A DNA stretch of 64,000 nt from NCBI GenBank assembly GCA_004154925.1, contig QJNS01000052.1, positions 124,001 through 188,000 of the forward strand, given 5' to 3'. A model generated the notes under the pieces. That model saw only the letters and a program-made list of their open reading frames with translations. It ran no database searches and was not told the origin of the DNA. The DNA comes from Monosporascus cannonballus (taxonomy: Eukaryota; Ascomycota; Sordariomycetes; Xylariales). Shown here one piece after another: positions 49,343 through 61,944 of this stretch (within the stretch, counting starts at the first letter, position 1; each line of letters starts with the position of its first letter). The position numbers were made by a program, and so were the translations under genes.

Positions 49343-49924
49343 TAAGATTTTTCTGGTTTATCGCCGTTATCGTGTTCTTCAACCATTCATATAAGGAAAT
49401 GCGACGGTGCGATGCATTGCCCACATGACCAAAATATCAGAAATTCCAAGGGCGATTGGGGCCTGGAGTACCCTATCCCAAGAAATCGGGTCAGCAAGGC
49501 TGTAGACCAGATCTTAGGTCACAGGCGAGTCTTAAGGAGACTGAGTGACATAGCATGTAAGACAGATCACTCGGGCAATGTCAGCATGCATAGGTGAGAA
49601 AAAGAGCCTAGTGGCACTGTGTCTGCTCTGTAGACGGCAGGGTTTCTGTCGTAGCTGGATATGTTCGACTTCGACGACATCTACGCCTAGATCATTTAAG
49701 CCAAGCCCGGACGGGAGTGGGATATGGTCGCAGACCTGAAATGTGATAGAAGATGATACCGGGCGCATTCGCCTAGCTTGGCTTGCATTAGAGTTGGCCG
49801 AATTTCGAGAGTTATTGCGTATGTTAGTAACCTCATCGAGATCAGGACCCCGTTGTTTGGGGTTGTGGCTGCGCCGCATGCACAGCCGTGGCTAGAGCTT
49901 TCGTTTTAAGAAGTAGCCTTAAAG
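49343..49924 (-). other. Host remnant with an uncharacterised ORF
   Basis: About 580 bp of GC-balanced DNA between the transposon and element D. A minus-strand ORF with a true ATG (49879-49532, 115 residues) starts MRRSHNPKQRGPDLDEVTNI. It has an Asn/Ser/Arg-rich first half, no Cys pairs and no recognised domain. A GT directly after ITFQ could be a splice donor. It may be the truncated 5' end of a gene cut off by element D; equally, it may be chance. Confidence 0.35.
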
Positions 49925-50294
49925 TGTGACGGCTGAGGGTTTAACTAACTATTAAACCTAAGTCGTACAGGTTTATGTTAGCAAGAGTGTCGTAGAAATC
50001 TAAGTAATCGGATAACTTAGTTACGTTTCGTAACATTAAGGATGCTTTGAATAAATTATTCTTATAGGCTAATTATTATTTAAATTATAGAAATAATAAA
50101 TATATATATTTTTACGTAAATTAATTAACCCTATATTAAATCTTACAGTTATTTTAAATTTAATTTTATGAAATACGATTAAATATAGTTAGATTTATTT
50201 AAATGTTAATACTAAAAAATATTTAAATTACGTAACTTATTTCTATACATTCGACCGTTTTTTATAATCAGTTTTGGCTTCGATCGAAATGCGA
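49925..50294 (-). repeat. 3' LTR (LTR2-related, about 370 bp) of element D
   Basis: Starts TGTGACGGCTGAGGG and is barely mutated for the first 100 bp next to the gene island, then decays. It aligns with about 56336-56706. The right boundary is approximate. Confidence 0.7.
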
Positions 50295-50409
50295 TTTTTT
50301 TTTAAGATTTTCGCCATTAAAATTTATCTTAAATAAGCCCTATTTTATTATAGTAGGTTGTAAAATTAATTATAAGTTGTTTAATTATTTTAATTAAAAA
50401 AACTTAAAA

Positions 50410-50640
50410 TGTTTGATTATTTATATTAATAAGTTTGGGTTTAAAATAATGCCCTATATATCGTATTTCGAAAATAATTTTAAACGTTAAATAATTAAAA
50501 ATATCCGTCGTTGTAATAAATGTATCAAAAATCGTTATCGTTATAACGGTTTCGATATTTCGATTAATTTTTAGTGTCGTATTAGAGGAAAAAAAGATTG
50601 TTCAAACCGAGAAAAAACCGTTACTAAGGAGATTCTTTAC
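50410..50640 (+). pseudogene. Antisense accessory ORF of element D (decayed)
   Basis: One frame reads IRRCNKCIKNRYRYNG and then a C-R-I-R-G-K-K-D-C segment: two CxxC-like clusters of the kind seen in the accessory ORFs of other elements. Several stops are present. It is antisense to pol and immediately inside the 3' LTR, as in elements 1, 2, A and H. Confidence 0.5.
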
Positions 50641-51701
50641 GATTTTAGCAGAAGATAAAGGAAAACTTGGCGCGTAAATAACGCAATATTAACACAATTG
50701 TCGATTCTTTTTTTCGTTTACGGCATTAAAAAACTGTTTTTATAAAAGAATTAAAATTATTAACTGCAGATTTTAATCAATAAACGAATTCAAGGAATAA
50801 AAACTTATAAAGGTCCAAATTATTATAATTATATTATTTTTTAACTCTTTAAATTAATTTATTTCCGAAAACCTTAATTAAGAGAATATTATCGGCTATT
50901 TCGGCATCATTAGAAAAAGTTTTTTTTAATAGGCGTTAGGTATTTATAAAATCTTTTTCGCGAAGGTTCAAGTATTTTCGAAATCTGAATAATTCTTGTA
51001 TTTTATCAAATATTAGATAAATCCGTTTTTTATATTGAGGCTTTTCTTATATTTCTTAGACGACTTTACGTTTTGTTTTTATATTATTTTATTTTATTTA
51101 GATCTTAAATATCTTTGCGGTTAATTTAGGTAAAAAATACATCAAAAATGGAATTAAATTAAATTTTTGATAAACGCTTTAATTGGTAATTAGTTTTCGA
51201 AATAGTCTCAGTGATTTATATATAAAAATATATTTAATATTAAATTTTTTACCGGGTTTTTTATTTAAGTGTTTTTCATTAGAAAATCAATCATTTTCTC
51301 TTTTTTAAAGATTAATTGCGTTAATATTTTGTAGGAAAAAGATTTGTTTATTTAATCGCGTACTATGTTTATTTTTAATGAAAATATTTAAGTAATTCTA
51401 ATATAAGTATTATTTGGATATCAATAAGTTTATTATATGCGTTATTTTAAATATCAAATATAAATTCAAAATTTACGTTTATTAAAGTTATATTAATATT
51501 TTTATCATAATTACTATTATACGTTAATTACGCTATGAGTAATATTTTAACTTTGTGATTTTATTCGTAATGAAAATAATATCGCAATAAATTTTGAACA
51601 TTTAATTTTGCCGTTTTATTTATCTATTTATATTTTATATCCATTTATAGTATACGATTATATTAAACTGTTAAAATAAATATTATTTCTTTATCGGAAA
51701 T

Positions 51702-51825
51702 TGTCACAGTCCTAACTGGCACCTTGTAGGTATATAGGGTAGAACAAGGCGGTCAGGGCTCGACCTGACAATGTTCCACTTTTAGTGGTGTAATAGCTAG
51801 ACTCTTGTTCTTCTGTGCCGTAGCA
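51702..51825 (-). mobile_element. 124-bp solo LTR (short family A), copy 3
   Basis: Inverted relative to copies 1 and 2, exactly 124 bp, bounded by perfect GAAAT duplications (51697-51701, 51826-51830). Almost free of RIP inside the decayed integrase region of element D. Confidence 0.85.
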
Positions 51826-51903
51826 GAAATGATTTTATACAATAATTTATATATGTTGAAAATAGTTTGGAAAATATAAACATATTATTTGTTTGATATT
51901 GAT

Positions 51904-52035
51904 TGTTACGATTGCATCTTATAGCGCTACGCCACTAGAGCAAAAGATCGGTAGAACGATTGCAATTGTAGCAATCTTCCTACTGCTTACAGCTGTATAT
52001 ATACTGGAGCTTTTACAGCTGACCAAGCCGTAACA
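51904..52035 (-). mobile_element. 132-bp solo LTR (short family B), copy 2
   Basis: Inverted match to 36228-36359 with the same 132-bp length, running TGTTACGATTGC..GCCGTAACA. Flanks are TTGAT (51899-51903) and TTAAC (52036-52040). Both derive from TTGAC by single RIP-type changes. It lies 78 bp from family A copy 3. Confidence 0.75.
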
Positions 52036-55000
52036 TTAACTTTTTTAATTAGGTAAAAAAATGAAAATACTTCGTAAATCTGGTGACGATTACAAAAATA
52101 CTATCGTAATATATATTTGTTGCTAGATATTTAGATGAGAGAAATTTAATAACAAAATTTATAAAATATAAATTTTATAATTTCGTTTGAATTAGTAAAA
52201 ATATAGTTTTTTATAGGCTCTCTATTGTTATGTTATTCCTTACAAAATTTATATTATCCTCATATTTTTTGAATATTATTGTTATTTTTTAAATATAATA
52301 CACTAACGCCGTTTTAAGGCTTCTTAGATATTTAGAAATTTATATAATTTATATTTATATTTAACGTATTAAGTTTGTTTCATATTTTGCAAAAGTTACT
52401 AATTTATTTTTTTATGTTTTTGTAGATTCTTATTCTATTTTCTATTTTTTTAATATATAATATAAGTTATAACGCTTATTTTTCCAACTTCGGATAAATA
52501 TAAACTTTTGTTTAAAACAATATCGAAAATTATATTGTTAAATTTGCTTGATACTGTTTAGGAAATTTACTTATTTGTTTAAGATATTTGCTTTGCCGTT
52601 TTTTAAACTTTTTGTATAGATAATAACGAAATCGAAATTTGGTATTTCTTTGACATATCGTAATTATTATTTCGTAAATTATTTGGTCGTAATAGAACGG
52701 ATAAGAGTTTAATAATTTGAATCACTTTAACCTAATAAAAATCTCTTTTAGCAAAATATTTAAATTTTAGAAAATTTATAATAATAAAAATAAAGTCTTT
52801 ATTTAAAATAACGTAATTAAATTGAAATATTTTGAACTTATACAAAGGAGTACGATAAAATATAATTTGCTTTACGTATCTTATCATTCGATTACCTTAT
52901 TTAAAACATAAATCGAAATATCCGTTTTTAATTTTTCGAAATATATCAAATCGTATATAATTAATATTAAATTATTAATAAAATTTTTTTCATATTTTAA
53001 AACGTGTTTTTATAATATTTGGTTATATTCTTGTGTTTTTTATTTAAATTAATTTAATGTATAATAATCTTGTCAAAACTTTGTATAATAGTTGTTATAC
53101 AAATAAATAAATTCAAAAAAATGGTTATAATTTTTTAAAAGTCTATTTAATCTATTTCGAAATAATATATATTTTAAATTTTTACTTTTTTGTCAAATTA
53201 AACCTTTTCATATTAATTAGTAATTTAGCGGTTCGTAAAATTTAAAAAATTCTATAAATATATTTCTATATACCTTTTTGTATTTCCTTTAGAAAAAAGT
53301 TAAAGTATTTGGACATCGCTGTAATATATAATTTATTATCGGTTAAAAATTATTAATACGCTTGTAAACTTTATTAACATAATCAAATAATTAAAAAAAT
53401 CTGTATTTTGTTTTAAAAATAGTGCTCTTATTTGCATCTTTTTATAATTTTCATAAAGTTATATTTATTTTCAAAATTAAATGGCGTAAATTATATAGTT
53501 TTATATAATGGGGTTTTTATTTCCCTAATTAGCGATAATAATATTGTGCTTTTAATGGTAATATTGTTTAATTGTTAATACTTAATTATAAATCGTAATT
53601 CTCTATTTTTCTGAAGTATGAGAAGTATAAAATATTTTGTAGATGAATTTAAAAGTCGAATTTATTTCTTTTTCAACGGACTTTTTAGATCATTTTTAAA
53701 AGCGCATAATATATTTTTATTAAGCTTAAAAATCATGTAAATCTAAATAATAAACATTTTTTAGGAATTATATTATAATGTTCTTAGGTATATGTTAATA
53801 ATATTGTATTTAGAAACTTTTTAAAAAGGCTGTTTATATTTATAATATTATAGTAATATATTAATCACGTTTTTAAATGTTTAACTTTATTATTTTTAAT
53901 TATTTTTAATGCCTTAAATCTTATTTTATTAACAATAATAATGATATATTGTATGGTTTTAACTACCTTTTTATAATTTATTCCTTTATGTAATAAGATA
54001 TTTTATGGTGCTTTTATACTTATATTCGTTATTATTTTTCATCGAATATCAAGATTCCGTTTTTTTAATATTGTTAATTTATTAGGTACGAAACGAGTTT
54101 CACTTAATTAATTCTTTTATTAATTAAATCATTGTATTGGTATATTTATAGTAATTTCAAAATTATATCGTAATCTCTACATGGAACGATACCTAAATCT
54201 ATTATTTAGTATTGGTTTTGAAAGAAATACGAAAAACTTTGTTTTTTGTTAACCTTTTTTCTTTATTAGAAATAAAATCTTAATTTTGGGTAGTTATAAT
54301 AATGTCAAGTTTAAACTTATTTTTTATACTAATTCCCATTTATTAATAATGTTTAATATAATATAATTTCTATTTAACGTTCTCTAATTTATTATTACAA
54401 TATATTAATATGTTTCAATTCGAATATCTAAGATAATAACGTAATAAACAGTTTTTATCGTTACGTTTGAGATTTCTTTTAGGAATTGTGTCTAATTTCT
54501 TTCGGTTTCGTTATTTTGCGACTTTTTTATAAGTAACCTTTTTAATTTTTTCGGATTATTTAAATAGTATTTCTATTTCTGTATACAGCGTATTCACTTG
54601 TTATATTTGTCGATTTTATCTGCTTATTTAATTTTCGATTTATGTTATTTTCTTTTAATTTTATTATAATCGTTTTTATGACGTAATTAATTTGCCTATT
54701 TATTATATAGTATTTTATTATGTCGTAATAGTTTTTCTTTTTTATATTTTTCGAATAAACATACAAATCTCTATTATAATATGTTGCTTTTCTTCTCGGA
54801 GCTTATAATATACATTAATTGAAAATATAAGTCTGCAATAACTTTTTATGAATGTATTTCTTAATATATTTCATCATCGTTTCTACAAATTAATAAGCTT
54901 ATTAATTATAAAAATACAAAGGTTTCTTTACCGCATATCGTTTTCTTAGTTAATTTGATAAAGCGGTTTGTTTATTAATATCGTTTTAAGGGGTGATAAT

Positions 55001-56335
55001 TTGCAAATATTGATGTTATCGCTTATCTATTATATTATTATCGGTTTATTTAAGAAAATCGAATCTTTTTAATATAAACGTATAATACCTTAATAAATAG
55101 AATTTTCTTATTCGTCGCATGCTGGGTATTTTCATTAATCATAATATACGGCGTATATTCTATTATTTCAGCTTAAAAGTGTAAGCCAAATAGTTTTTGT
55201 TTATTTCTTGTATTTTTTTAATTATTCTTTTAACGCGTTTAATTATTTTTTTAATTATTATCTGGTCTAACCCTTTAGCATTTTGTATTTTACCTTAAAT
55301 CTTTTGTTATAATAGCTCTTATTTGTACTGAGCCTAGATCATATTAATAATCTTATTATCGTTTTTTTGATTGTTTTTGAATTATTTTTTAGATACCGAT
55401 ATTTCGTTCTTTTATCGCGGTTTTTTACGTTTTGGTTTTTATGTGCTTTATTTTCTATTTTGGTAAAATTAAAGTATTTAATATAGCTTTAACTTTTTTC
55501 CTATAAATTTAAATTTCTAATGATCTGCTACAATAATATAAAATATACAAGTGGTATTAGGGTTTTTTTCTTGAATTAAACTTGATATAACTAAATTTTA
55601 GATTATATTGGTTTTGATTGTTTTTCAAATTGTCGGTTATCGATCTTAATTAATTTTGCTATATATTCTTTTTAAGTAATTTATCGTTTCATCCCAATAT
55701 TTTTATTTCTTTTATATGAACCCTTTGTCTTTTATAAAATATGTCGAAAAAAGCGTTAATTTCGTTATATCCTTATTCGGTCTTAGTTACGAAGTTTTTA
55801 GAAATAACTATATATTTAAAAGCTGGTTTTCTTTTTGTTGAAATTTTAAAATGTGTTATATTATGAATTATTTCTTATTCGAATTGCCGAAATTCTTACG
55901 CAACTTCTTTTTAAAGATCCTATAGAGAAGAAATTCTTTAACCAATATTTTTATCCGATTTTATTTATAAATAATCCTTTATCACGAGTTCGAATTAATC
56001 AGCCATATATTTTATTACATTTGGTTTTACGGCCAAATTCTACTCTATTAATTTATTAAAGAGATAAAAATCGAAAATAAATACGCGTCTAAATTAGAAA
56101 AATTCAAAGGTTATTTTTTTATTATATAGCTCCGGCTATTTAGATTTCGTTTTGATACAGAAGATTTATATGGTTAGGATAATTTTAATTTAATTAATGA
56201 GTTATTAAACTTTGTTTTCGAATTTTTGAACCTAGAATTATAGTGATTAAATAGGAGTTTCTTAAGTCCTAATCGATATTTAATAATATTAAATATTACT
56301 TAAAGTATAACGATATTATTAATTAAAGGTATATA

Positions 56336-56706
56336 ACCTAAAACGGCGAAAGGTTTAATTAATTATTAAATCTAAGTTATACGGGGTTATATTAACAAAA
56401 CTGTTGTAATAATCTAAATAGTAATATAACTTAATTTTATTTTACAATATTAAAAATATTTTAAGTAACGAACTATTATTGCAAATTAGTTATTATTTAA
56501 ATTATTGAAATAACAAACGTATATACCTTACGTAAATTAATTGATTTTATTTTAAATTTTGAAATTATTACAAATCCAACTCCATTAAATCCGATTGGTT
56601 CTATATGAGTTCATTTGGATTTTGACGTCAAAAGAGATCCAAATTACGTGATCTATTTGTATGAATTCGACCGTTTATTACAACCGGTCCTGGCTTATAT
56701 CGCAGT
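56336..56706 (-). repeat. 5' LTR (LTR2-related) of element D
   Basis: Partner of 49925-50294. The segment ATTCGACCGTTTATTACAAC..CCTGGCTT (56664-56696) is the clearest match. Boundaries are approximate because both ends are decayed. Confidence 0.6.
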
Positions 56707-58529
56707 ATAAAGCTTTAATATCTTAAGTCTTTTCAAAAGAGAAGTAATTTAAAAAGAATAAGACCTATAATAAATTTTAAAACTTTTTTTTATTAAATAC
56801 CTTTTTTTAAAGGTTTATAAAAGTTAAAATAAATAGGTATTATTATTACAACTTAGCAAACTACGGTTTTTAAAAGTGGTCGCAATAAAAACAGCTAAAA
56901 AATTAAATAAATCAGGTTATGTAATGAACTACAAACGTACTAGTAATAAGTTAATAAGTGAGATTGTTAACTAATAGATAAAAGTTAATAAACCGAATTA
57001 CTAATATATTTAAAATAAAATAATAATTTCAGCTAAATGTATATATTAGTTATATTTATACTTTAAATTCTTTTGACGTATAAGGGTAATTAGTTATTTA
57101 AAATAATATTAATATAAGAAATGTATTTAAATTATTTTGTAGCTTAAATTATAGTATATCTCGATTAATATAAATCTGTAAAATTAAAATATAATAATTA
57201 ATTGAAAGTTTTAATCGTTATGCGATATACATTTTTATTTAATAATACCGGTAAAATTTGAATGATAATTGTAATATTATATTTATATGCAAATAAAAAG
57301 AACTAAAATTAATTTATAAAGCTTTAAGTAGAAAGGAAATCGGAAGAAAAACTTGTTTTTATTTAAAAGGAATATTTTAACTCCTAGATTGATTAATTAA
57401 TATGGTTGTCTAATTCTGAAATAAAAAGAAATTAAATAATTTAAAATACCTTCTTCACATTTAAGTAAGCGGATATTTAAGGCCAATATTTTTTAAGAAA
57501 GGAAAAAAAAGCAGTTTAATCGATTTAATTAATATTTAATTAAAAATACAAAAGACATTTAAGATATTTTACACGCAAATATATAGTATCTTATTAGAAT
57601 CTATAGAACTTCAGGTTCACTAACAATACAAAGAGTAAAGCTAAATTAAATGCTTAAATTACAGCAAAATAGGATATAAGACTTATAAATACAAGAAGTT
57701 CAAAAAACCCTGACAAGAAAATTAGATACCAATATCTAAAAAACAATTTAAGAATAATCCAAAAAATAATAATAAAATTATTCATATAATTTCGGTTTGA
57801 TAAGAACAAGAATTACTTTAATAAGAAATTTAATACGAAATACGAAAAGTTAAAAAGCTGGTCCAGAAAACGTCTAAAAATAACAAAACATCTTAAAAGA
57901 ATGCTTAAAAATACTAAAGTAAATAAATGTTATTGGTCGAGATCTCTTGACTCGATACGGCAAGTGTAGGTAATATATTTTAAAAGACGAAAATACTTAA
58001 GATAAAACGGGTAAGAAAATTGCGTTTATTAACGTATCGCACGTATATATAAACAAAGATTCGACCCTTTTTAACTAAATCGGAAATAATATAGTAGATA
58101 AACGATAATATCGATGTTTTCGAATTATTTCTTCTTAAAACGATATCGATAAATAAACCGTTTTGTATAATTAACTAAAAGAAAAATAATACTTATAAAA
58201 AAAATTTTTGTTTTTGTAATTAATATAGTTATTAATTTATAAAAGACCTAATTTAGCATACTGCAAAAGAATATTAATAAAGTATTATTACCGATTTATA
58301 TTGTTAATTAATATTTATTACAAAATTCTAAGAAAAAGTATTAAGGTAAAGGTTTGTACATTTATTCGAAAAATATAGAAAAATAATAACGATATAGCAT
58401 AATAAAATATTATGTAATAAATTAATGAATTAATTACTTAATAAAAATGTTAAATTAAAATTAAAAATAATTAATATAATTCATAGAATAATAGGGCGAT
58501 AAAAACTATTAATATAATAATTTAATACG
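56707..58529 (+). mobile_element. Gypsy fragment F (LTR2 family, gag to early pol)
   Basis: From about 57.2 kb it aligns with gag of elements E and G, including the decayed zinc-knuckle region near 57650 and the VDDEN-equivalent region near 57960. It then runs into early pol (58.2-58.5 kb, against 60.76-60.9 kb in G). It is cut at 58530 by an LTR1 repeat; the rest must lie beyond the window. No 5' LTR is recognised, so its start is truncated or hidden. Heavily RIP-mutated. Confidence 0.6.
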
Positions 58530-58938
58530 TATTATAGGAATAGGCGTTTCTATCTCGAGGAGACCGACCTTTAAGGCCTATTGTAGGGCTGTTACGGCTA
58601 AATTCCGGACAGGGAAGCTTCGCTCTTAAAGTGATCTGGTTAATCTAGGTGATCTGGGACTAGATCACACAGATCCAACAGATCCACGACACACTCACTT
58701 TAAGAATTGGGATATATATAGTGAATCGGTTTCTTATGTAAATAGCACCTACTTAATTTTCGCTCCTTAGCTATTAATTTAAGCTTATAGCCAAAGGCAG
58801 CCGTTTTCTACTGTAGGAAAAGTACGCAAATCTTTTTAATGAACAAACCACTAAATCATTTCTCGCTTTATTGTTACCTGCAAATTAAAACCCTTTCGGA
58901 TACTGCTCATACCTCCAGGTAAATGTATAACAGGTTCG
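58530..58938 (+). repeat. LTR1-family LTR, interrupted by element G
   Basis: Aligns with the LTR1 repeats from a decayed TGTTACAGG to CAGGTTCG and lacks only the last five bases (TTACA). There the TGTTACG start of element G follows directly. Its left flank ATACG (58525-58529) would be one target duplication. No polypurine tract precedes it, so it is a 5' or solo LTR. Confidence 0.8.
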
Positions 58939-59313
58939 TGTTACGACCCAACAAGCTCCGGCCTTAAGAAACGATCAAACAGGGCTCATACGGGCCACCC
59001 CATGAGGTTACGTAATAGTGATCACTGCCAAGCCAGTGATCAGACGTGATTAAAGGGGATTACAAGCGATTATAATTATTATTAGCCGTATAATCATAAG
59101 TGACCAAGCTCAGAAAAAGGAAAATATATACGCTTATTATTTCTATAATTTAGATAATTTCAGTTTACAATATAATATCGTTACCTAAGGTACCTTTCGT
59201 ATTCCGAAACGTAATATTTATTATATTTATTATTTAGTTTTCCACGATATTCATATTAACATAAATTTGTTAACTTAAGGTTTAATAATTAGTTAAACCG
59301 CATAGCCGTTATA
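58939..59313 (+). repeat. 5' LTR (LTR2 family, 375 bp) of element G
   Basis: Starts TGTTACGACCCAACAAGC, with a first third that is little mutated, and ends GCCGTTATA. GTTCG (58934-58938), from the interrupted LTR1, is the presumed left target duplication. Confidence 0.8.
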
Positions 59314-60170
59314 CATTATATGTTCTTATTTAGCAGTACCGTTAAATTTTAAGAAATATTTAATATTGTCAAAATGTCAACCAGCGTTTAGGAAACCCTT
59401 ATTTAATAACTTTAGGTTCGAATTCGGGAGCTGGAAAAAAGTTTAATAACTTAAGGTTACGTTATTTACTTAAGTTTCTTTTGTCCGCATAAAGCCTAAA
59501 AAATCGGAGCCTTACGATAAAAAGGGTAACCTTTAAACCTTTTTTACTTAGGTACGAGTTTACCTCCATTTTTTAGACCTTAGCGACCCGGCGGATATAA
59601 TACTAATAATAAGAATATGCCTAATAAGAGATACGGTTAACTAATTTAAGCTTATTTAAGAAATTTTTTGGAAATAAGAGAACTAAATCGGGAAAATTTT
59701 ATTAGTAAGGTTTTTTTATTTTATACCAATTTCGAAAATAAAATACGCGATAATTTTGGCAATCCGGATAAAAAACGATTTACGGCCTAATAATTTTTGC
59801 AATTCCGACAAAAAGGATTTGCGTCTAAATATACCATAACCTTTAAAATTTTTGCGGCTAAGGCGGGATAAAAAAACGATAAAATTAATACTTTTATCGA
59901 TATATTTTATAAAAAGTTAAACAATAAAGTAAAAAATAAAATTATTCGGATTAAATAATTAATTGCCCTAAATTGGTATATTATAAAAGCAATTAAGATT
60001 AATAATCGACAGTTTGAAAAACGATAGGAAAAAAATAATATACTGTATATTTAGGATATAATAAGTTTAATTAGGAGAAGAAATAAAACGTACCCCTTAT
60101 TTCTTACGGAATAGTGCCAGGACCTATAGAATTTGGCAGTATTTATAAATAAGATTAAAGCCAGATTAAA

Positions 60171-60212
60171 TGTTTTAATTACGGTAAAATAGGATATAAG
60201 GTTTATAAATAC
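60171..60212 (+). pseudogene. Decayed CCHC zinc knuckle of element G gag
   Basis: Reads CFNYGKIGYKVYKY in frame. Spacing is exactly CX2CX4HX4C, with the second Cys, the His and the last Cys all turned to Tyr (TGC to TAC, CAC/CAT to TAT). This marks the nucleic-acid-binding end of gag and is a textbook RIP outcome. Confidence 0.85.
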
Positions 60213-61944
60213 AAAAGGCTTAAAAAGTTACGATAAAATAATTAAATCCTTATACCGGAAGGATAATTTAGGAATAATTAAGGAAACGATAATAAAATTA
60301 TTAATATGATCTAAGCTAAAGACGTACTAGGTTTACGATAAAAAATCTAATAGGGATTATTACGATAAGAAATCCGACGAAAAATGCGAAAAGCCAGAAA
60401 GCTAGCTTAATAAGTATCGTATCCATAGCAGAAAATATTATAAAAATAATTATGCGAATATTAAAGCTGGATAAAAGAAATTTGCCCCGGAATTCTTAAT
60501 CGATATGGCAAAATATATGCTATATATTGTCGACGACGAGAATATCCTGATTACGAAAAATAAAAATAATATATTTACGAACGAATTACCCTTATATATT
60601 ATAAAAGATTCGATTTTTCAAATCGTACCCCAAATAATAAGAATAATAAATAATAATATCGATATTTTCGATCCATAGCTTTAGGAAATATCCAGCAATT
60701 GGCCGAAGTAAAAAGTTAACTTAAAAAAATAATACCCGCAAAAAAACCCTTTTTGTTATTATAAATAATGCAATTATTAAACGGAAAAGGCATTAATTTA
60801 ACGTATAATCAAAAAGTATTATTAGAAAATTATTACGGATTTTTATGTTTAATTAATATTTATTACGGATCCCCAAAACAAAAAAGTTATTAAAAATAAA
60901 ATACGTTAATTTATAAAAAATCTTTAAAACGATAATTAAAACGACATATAAGAAGATATAATTGCAAATATAAGAAAATAATTTATTTAATAAGGAAAAA
61001 AATTATAAAAAAATGAAAAGTAATAAATACGATTCGAAAGAATAATATGCCGGTAATAATAATAAATATAACAACTTAATGCGTTAAACGAAAAAACAAA
61101 AGTAAGGTTCGATAAATTCGTATAGGAATTAAATAAATTATTTATAAAAAAGCGACAAAATAATAAAACCTAAAGGAATTATAAAGAATTTCCAAAAAAG
61201 GTTTTAAATGCGATAATAAAAGATATTAATGATTTTATTATTTTAGATATATAAATTAAAACATATTAATATATTGTATTGGCGAATTATTGAATTTTAG
61301 GCGGGAATTATATTGTACCGAATATGGTTAATAAGCTTAAATTATTATAGAACTATAAGTTAAAATTTTATATAATAACGAATGCCGAAAGTTAAAAATT
61401 CGTTTACCATAACGGAAAAATTATACGCGAATTTAATTATTTCGAGATTTTTATTTAAGAACGATATTAGATAATTAATTTCGATATCGTTTTATTTAGG
61501 AATTACGATATAATCTGTGGATTACCATAAATATGCCAGTACGGAGTTTTAATTAATTAAGGAATTAATTAGGTAAAATTTATTTTATTTTTTATTAATA
61601 AACAAAAAAACATTAAAATTTTAATATTTAATTAATAATAACGATAAATATAAGCATAAAGATACGATAAAAACCGTATTAATTAAAAAAATAAAATATA
61701 AGAAAAAAAATAAGTATTAAAGAAAAATACGACATATCGTTATTATTATTAAAGCTAAATTAAAATAATTAAATATCGATTTAAACTAAGAAGAATACTA
61801 GCTCCAAACGTTAAAGGATTTAATTAATATATTATTATAATATTATAAATATAAATAATTTTTCAAGAAAAAACTCGATATAATATTATTAGAACATAGC
61901 GAATAGGACTATGAAATAATTTTTAAGAAAGGATTTTCGACAAT

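Larger units (their letters stand above)
49925..56706 (-). mobile_element. Gypsy retrotransposon D (LTR2 family)
   Basis: About 6.8 kb including two short solo LTRs. It aligns in the same orientation with element A, for example around 52580-52640 against 2670-2720, and at the integrase core near 52075-52110. Pol therefore lies on the minus strand, with integrase about 51.3-52.3 kb, reverse transcriptase about 53.2-53.9 kb and gag about 54.8-56.2 kb. An antisense accessory ORF sits beside the left LTR. Extremely AT-rich and stop-filled. Confidence 0.75.
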
